Source: Elusimicrobia bacterium RIFOXYB2_FULL_49_7 (GTDB lineage Bacteria; Fibrobacterota; OXYB2-FULL-49-7). Taken from it: DNA of 6,917 nucleotides. Under the pieces are notes generated by a model, which saw nothing but the letters and a program-made list of their open reading frames with translations, made no database searches and was not told the DNA's origin. How positions within the stretch are numbered: position 1 is the stretch's first letter; every line of letters begins with the position of its first letter. Shown here in pieces: positions 6,001 to 6,917 of this stretch. A program made the translations under genes and the position numbers. The DNA lies in assembly GCA_001800515.1 (NCBI GenBank), contig MGVN01000131.1, forward strand, positions 1 through 6,917, read 5' to 3'.

Positions 6001-6917
6001 ACGCTGATGACGCATCGCTTGCACATCTTGATTTCTGGTCATTGCAGGCGTACCTCGGCCGAAGCTTCGGTGACTTGTTCGACAGGTACAAAACAAAATC
6101 GTCCAAACCGATGCTTTTGAGCGAATGGGGATGCGACGCGTACAACGCAGACACCAAACAGGAAGACCAGCAGGCACAGAGCGATTATGTAACCGCACTC
6201 TGGCACGAAATTGAGTCAACAGGCACGGTGACAGGGCACTGTCTGGGTGGATTGCTCTTCATGTGGCGCGATGCATGGTGCAAAAGTTTTACGAACGAGG
6301 CGGGAAACGAAGGCCACGACCCCGTCATCAATGTTGCCGGCGACTGGCCCGGCGCGGGGTATCCTGATTATACCGGCGTCAATAACATGAACGAAGAATG
6401 GTGGGGTATCGTGGGAATTTCGGCGTCGCCTGAGTATCGCCAGTTGCGGCAGGCGTATTATTCCCTGCAGTCGTTGTGGAAAACTGCTCCGCTTTTTCAG
6501 GTGAGCCTTCATAACAGGTCGGACGGTTCACCCGCCTCAGAGATCACCTGGGACGTTCCGTCATTGCCGTGCGGATGGAAGGCGGCAAACCAGTACCTTA
6601 AAATTGAATGTACACCCACAAACAATTTCTGGGGAATACAGATATATACGGACAACTGCTCGCAGGTGGCAGACCCGCAATTCTATATAGTGGATCCATC
6701 ATCCTTCAACCCCGCAGGGCTCGTCAGGACTGATACCAGAGATCGCACACTCAAGATGTGCTGGCGAGCGGCAAACGACGAACTGATCGAAGAAAGCGCG
6801 CTTGATATACACGAGAAGTTGCTTCCTGACGAGAGGTTGCAATTGTACTCGCAAAAAGACGGCGAGGGCTATCCCTGTTTCATCTGGATGAAAGACCGTA
6901 AGACCCCAACCATCCCC
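9..6917 (+). CDS. Giant modular secreted glycoside hydrolase (TIG, Asp-box propeller, FN3, FG-GAP propeller, jelly-roll modules, GH-A barrel), partial at both ends
   Basis: One open frame of 2303 codons fills the window and is still open at the last base. Seen in order: TIG-like repeats (residues 3-306), Asp-box propeller (312-663), two FN3 modules (665-886), a TIG-like module (888-977), an FG-GAP propeller (984-1336), a jelly-roll (1341-1519), a bacterial Ig-like module (1522-1613), a second jelly-roll (1616-1796), a GH-A TIM barrel (1801-2158) and an unassigned module (2162-2303). The likely role is extracellular: binding a polysaccharide or surface and hydrolysing or transglycosylating a glycan. 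No signal peptide is visible because the N-terminus lies outside the window. The true start is not here: the frame enters in the middle of a TIG repeat, and the TAG at 6-8 sits in a suspected artefact. A gene caller might pick GTG at 51 or 123, or ATG at 543, but all are internal to repeats. The reading frame is certain; the overall function is inferred from domains. Confidence 0.95.
15..113 (+). repeat. TIG/IPT-like Ig-fold repeat 1, N-terminally truncated
   Basis: This is the second half of a repeat that recurs three times downstream. It has the strand pattern DL-x-x-K-x-x-GYWNVVVSTG, then a hydrophilic loop, then TLVNGFYL as the closing strand (residues 3-35). The first half should lie upstream, so the gene is expected to continue to the left of the window. 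Modules of this kind are Ig-like spacers in secreted and surface proteins and have no catalytic role. Confidence 0.8.
120..383 (+). repeat. TIG/IPT-like Ig-fold repeat 2
   Basis: This is a full repeat (residues 38-125). It opens with VTAITPSWG, followed by a GNGFLIGSIVKLKK core (the GxGF-x-x-G-x-x-VKL signature), then a strand with Cys in IACTFDL, then GFWNVYVS and the closing NGFEV. The length is about 88 residues. It shares the stretch aaaaccgaccaggc (225-238) with repeat 3 at 495-508, exactly 270 bases or 90 codons apart, which points to tandem duplication. It is inferred to act as a spacer or adhesion module. Confidence 0.85.
390..653 (+). repeat. TIG/IPT-like Ig-fold repeat 3
   Basis: This is a full repeat (residues 128-215): VSSITPPQG opening, GRGFLDGSTVKLTKTDQADIEA core, MTCTLDLAGK strand, GYWNLVVSTG, and NAFFI closing. 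It is the closest relative of repeat 2, including the KTDQADI segment, so these two are probably the most recently duplicated pair. The Cys in the TCTxDL strand is conserved across repeats 2-4. Confidence 0.85.
663..926 (+). repeat. TIG/IPT-like Ig-fold repeat 4
   Basis: This is a full repeat (residues 219-306): VSAIVPEMG opening, GEGFVNGAAVKLTQ core, ITCTFDLAGK strand, GTWDIMVVSG, and NAFEV closing. It is more diverged from repeats 2 and 3 than they are from each other, and it lacks their KTDQADI segment. It is the last of the tandem array. A short linker (TPQKTG) leads into the Asp-box propeller. Confidence 0.85.
942..1997 (+). other. Asp-box (BNR, sialidase-like) beta-propeller domain
   Basis: Residues 312-663 contain four Asp-box turns of the S-x-D-x-G-x-x-W/F type: SLDGGRTW at 1059-1082, SSDGGLSF at 1197-1220, SIDYGQNF at 1515-1538 and SIDSGSSF at 1656-1679. 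They alternate with strands of the IYVVY, VYLTAVE and VYVSYW type, typical of propeller blades. Asp-boxes are structural beta-hairpins found in sialidases, other glycosidases and non-enzymatic sorting or adhesion receptors. I see no FRIP/RIP motif and no convincing arginine triad, so sialidase activity is not supported. The length of about 350 residues suits a six- or seven-bladed propeller; some blades lack a clear Asp-box. Confidence 0.8.
2001..2309 (+). other. Fibronectin type III module 1
   Basis: Residues 665-767 show the FN3 pattern: the opening PPDIADLSV, the B/C strands VMLSWTTPDFNVRAFDVRYS with the conserved Trp, and the late LTPGQYYYFAIKSLNQF segment (Tyr-corner region), ending in SNIAGG. 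FN3 modules act as spacers in bacterial extracellular glycoside hydrolases. A proline-rich insertion (2150-2200) makes it somewhat longer than the usual 85-95 residues. Confidence 0.85.
2328..2666 (+). other. Fibronectin type III module 2
   Basis: Residues 774-886 begin SPSAITDLAV, continue with FRLTWTAPGDNG (conserved Trp), YTLKYSENPI, and end LTGFAANHRYYFSVKAYDEATNKGAVSN, a textbook FN3 F/G-strand region. The TAPGDNG phrasing and the long C-D loop are common in FN3 modules of secreted proteins from candidate phyla (recollection). It follows FN3 module 1 after a linker of six residues (TVDISS region), so the two form a tandem pair. Confidence 0.88.
2670..2939 (+). repeat. Diverged TIG/IPT-like module 5
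   Basis: Residues 888-977 keep the frame of the N-terminal repeats: LVEVYPKSG opening, GTGFETGMSVRLKR core (the GxGF-x-x-G-x-x-V-x-L signature), a strand LAEFSLSGAD in place of TCTFDLAGK, GVWDIEIAK and a closing GRFII. It has lost the Cys of repeats 2-4. It sits alone between the FN3 pair and the FG-GAP propeller, separated from the other TIG repeats by about 1740 bases. Confidence 0.8.
2958..4016 (+). other. Seven-bladed FG-GAP/VCBS-type Ca-binding beta-propeller
   Basis: Residues 984-1336 hold seven repeat units of 46-59 residues. Each unit has a Trp turn of the type W-x-x-x-x-I/L (Trp codons at 2967, 3093, 3234, 3384, 3534, 3708, 3852) followed by an acidic D-x-D-x-D/N-G-type loop (3012, 3150, 3291, 3450, 3603, 3762, 3939). 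Loops 3 and 4 are ideal (DADNDG followed by x-x-E-I-Y). Loop 2 has Lys for Gly, loop 6 Asn for Gly, and loop 7 (DAVGDG) has lost the second Asp and the Glu. The pattern matches integrin-alpha-like FG-GAP/VCBS propellers, where such loops bind Ca2+. The role is probably scaffold or ligand binding outside the cell. Confidence 0.85.
4029..4565 (+). other. Jelly-roll carbohydrate-binding-like module A
   Basis: Residues 1341-1519 look like a beta-sandwich of the galactose-binding-like / CBM superfamily. Strands include GGSLKFAIKF, ADLMIKLRS, TTSWQQVSIPLETF and a closing VWIDDIRW. The WQ-x-V-x-I-x-L and VWIDDIRW patterns are typical of CBM11- or CBM4_9-like jelly-rolls, where the last strand closes the sheet. 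The first part (YFDEDDATNGWRCF) may include a Ca or ligand site, but this is uncertain. It shares its late strand pattern with module B (tggcagcaggt at 4419 and again at 5244), suggesting duplication. The exact CBM family and ligand are not assigned. Confidence 0.65.
4572..4847 (+). other. Bacterial Ig-like (Big-type) spacer module
   Basis: Residues 1522-1613 read ISTIDMVPQTASLYPGTEKSI in two strands, then IARYYNAEND, TWSVSDNNIGEVNP, STVFTASPTA, and close with SVIVNVAGKTDSSIITIS. The VTP-x-x-x-x-x-G-x-x-x-x-F/Y-x-A, W-S-V-S-D and x-F-T-A signatures are those of bacterial Ig-like domains (Big2/invasin type). It separates the two jelly-roll modules. Confidence 0.78.
4854..5396 (+). other. Jelly-roll carbohydrate-binding-like module B
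   Basis: Residues 1616-1796 form a second jelly-roll: YYNIYTDNGLPYGADIEIW, a GWGVVFST strand, EGGYLKFYVKTSTGLTVEME, NTWQQVTIALSEF, and a closing strand FEISNVQFV. It corresponds to module A in GGYLKF/GGSLKF, TWQQV/SWQQV and the last strand. It sits directly before the catalytic barrel, the usual place for a carbohydrate-binding module that positions the enzyme. A 14-residue internal duplication lies near its start (DNGLPY twice). The ligand is unknown. Confidence 0.65.
4881..4940 (+). repeat. Short direct repeat (gacaacggcctgcc-y-tac) inside module B
   Basis: An 18-base unit at 4881-4898 recurs at 4923-4940 with one silent difference (ccc versus cct). The copies are 42 bases or exactly 14 codons apart, giving DNGLPY twice. 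The intervening residues, GADIEIWE, would supply one extra strand and turn. The in-phase spacing is consistent with a small tandem duplication kept in frame. Confidence 0.85.
5778..5801 (+). other. Catalytic acid/base motif GWCIGNEV
   Basis: The motif lies at the end of predicted barrel strand 4. The Asn (5793) and Glu (5796) form the NE pair that defines clan GH-A; in related enzymes this Glu is the general acid/base. It is preceded by a helix ending in NQWKYHPAVL, the same arrangement as in GH2 and GH72 barrels. Confidence 0.85.
6108..6140 (+). other. Catalytic nucleophile motif PMLLSEWGCDA
   Basis: This is predicted barrel strand 7, with the Glu at 6123-6125 in the position of the clan GH-A nucleophile (compare SEYG in GH72 and TE-x-G in GH2). 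The Cys two residues after the Trp also occurs in GH72 enzymes, where it takes part in a disulfide; whether it does so here is unknown. Confidence 0.83.
6492..6917 (+). other. Unassigned C-terminal module after the glycoside hydrolase, cut by the window end
   Basis: Residues 2162-2303 do not match a family I can name. They look beta-rich and aromatic: SEITWDVPSLPCGWKAA, QYLKIECTP, FWGIQIYTDN, PAGLVRTD, LKMCWRAAND, and YPCFIWMKDRKTPTIP at the edge. Five Cys occur in about 140 residues. The repeated-strand character suggests a beta-sandwich accessory domain following the barrel, perhaps carbohydrate-binding. The frame is open at the last base, so the protein continues. The start at about 6492 is placed by the end of the last barrel helix (QAYYSLQSLW). 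Confidence 0.5.

Larger units (their letters stand above)
5409..6482 (+). other. Clan GH-A TIM-barrel glycoside hydrolase catalytic domain (GH2/GH72-like)
   Basis: Residues 1801-2158 begin with the entry strand NRFFVNDQPFIVKGVG, then YRKDIELMEAMGINTVRLYN with the conserved beta-2 Arg (codon 5595), GIYCILTCMV, and HPAVLGWCIGNEV with the Asn-Glu pair at the end of strand 4 (acid/base Glu codon 5796, residue 1930). Next come DFWSLQAYLG with the usual Tyr (6051) and KPMLLSEWGCDAY with the nucleophile Glu (6123, residue 2039). GLLFMWRDAW supplies the strand-8 Trp. All catalytic residues expected of a retaining GH-A enzyme are present. The 109-residue spacing of the glutamates and the SEWGC and GNEV wording resemble GH72 beta-1,3-glucanosyltransferases; GH2 TIM-barrel domains are the main alternative. 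Activity is probably on a beta-linked glycan, but the substrate is unknown. Confidence 0.82.

Overview
The whole window lies inside one very long plus-strand reading frame: 2303 uninterrupted codons from position 9 to the last base (6917), with codons starting at positions divisible by 3. I read it line by line and found no stop and no frameshift. The gene is cut at both edges, so the window shows neither a signal peptide nor a C-terminal anchor, and it contains no intergenic DNA, RNA gene, promoter or mobile element. Residue numbers used here count from codon 9-11 as residue 1 of the visible fragment.

Layout, N- to C-terminal: a truncated and then three complete TIG/IPT-like Ig-fold repeats of about 90 residues (15-926); an Asp-box (BNR, sialidase-like) beta-propeller (942-1997); two fibronectin type III modules (2001-2666); a fifth, diverged TIG-like module (2670-2939); a seven-bladed FG-GAP/VCBS-type propeller with Ca-binding loops (2958-4016); a jelly-roll, carbohydrate-binding-like module (4029-4565); a bacterial Ig-like spacer (4572-4847); a second jelly-roll module (4854-5396); a clan GH-A TIM-barrel glycoside hydrolase with both catalytic glutamates visible (5409-6482); and an unassigned C-terminal module that runs off the window (6492-6917).

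The architecture is that of a giant extracellular or surface glycoside hydrolase. Binding, spacer and propeller modules carry a catalytic barrel near the C-terminus. The barrel most resembles GH2 C-terminal domains and GH72 beta-1,3-glucanosyltransferases. Substrate and enzymology cannot be settled from sequence alone.

The organism looks like an uncultivated bacterium known mainly from metagenomes. TIG repeats of this wording, giant repeat-rich secreted proteins and roughly half GC recall phyla such as Omnitrophota, Elusimicrobiota and similar candidate groups; this is inference from memory, not a database result. The first 17 bases are a near-perfect inverted copy of bases 29-45 and place an in-frame TAG at 6-8. 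This looks like a fold-back artefact at a contig end rather than the true end of the gene.
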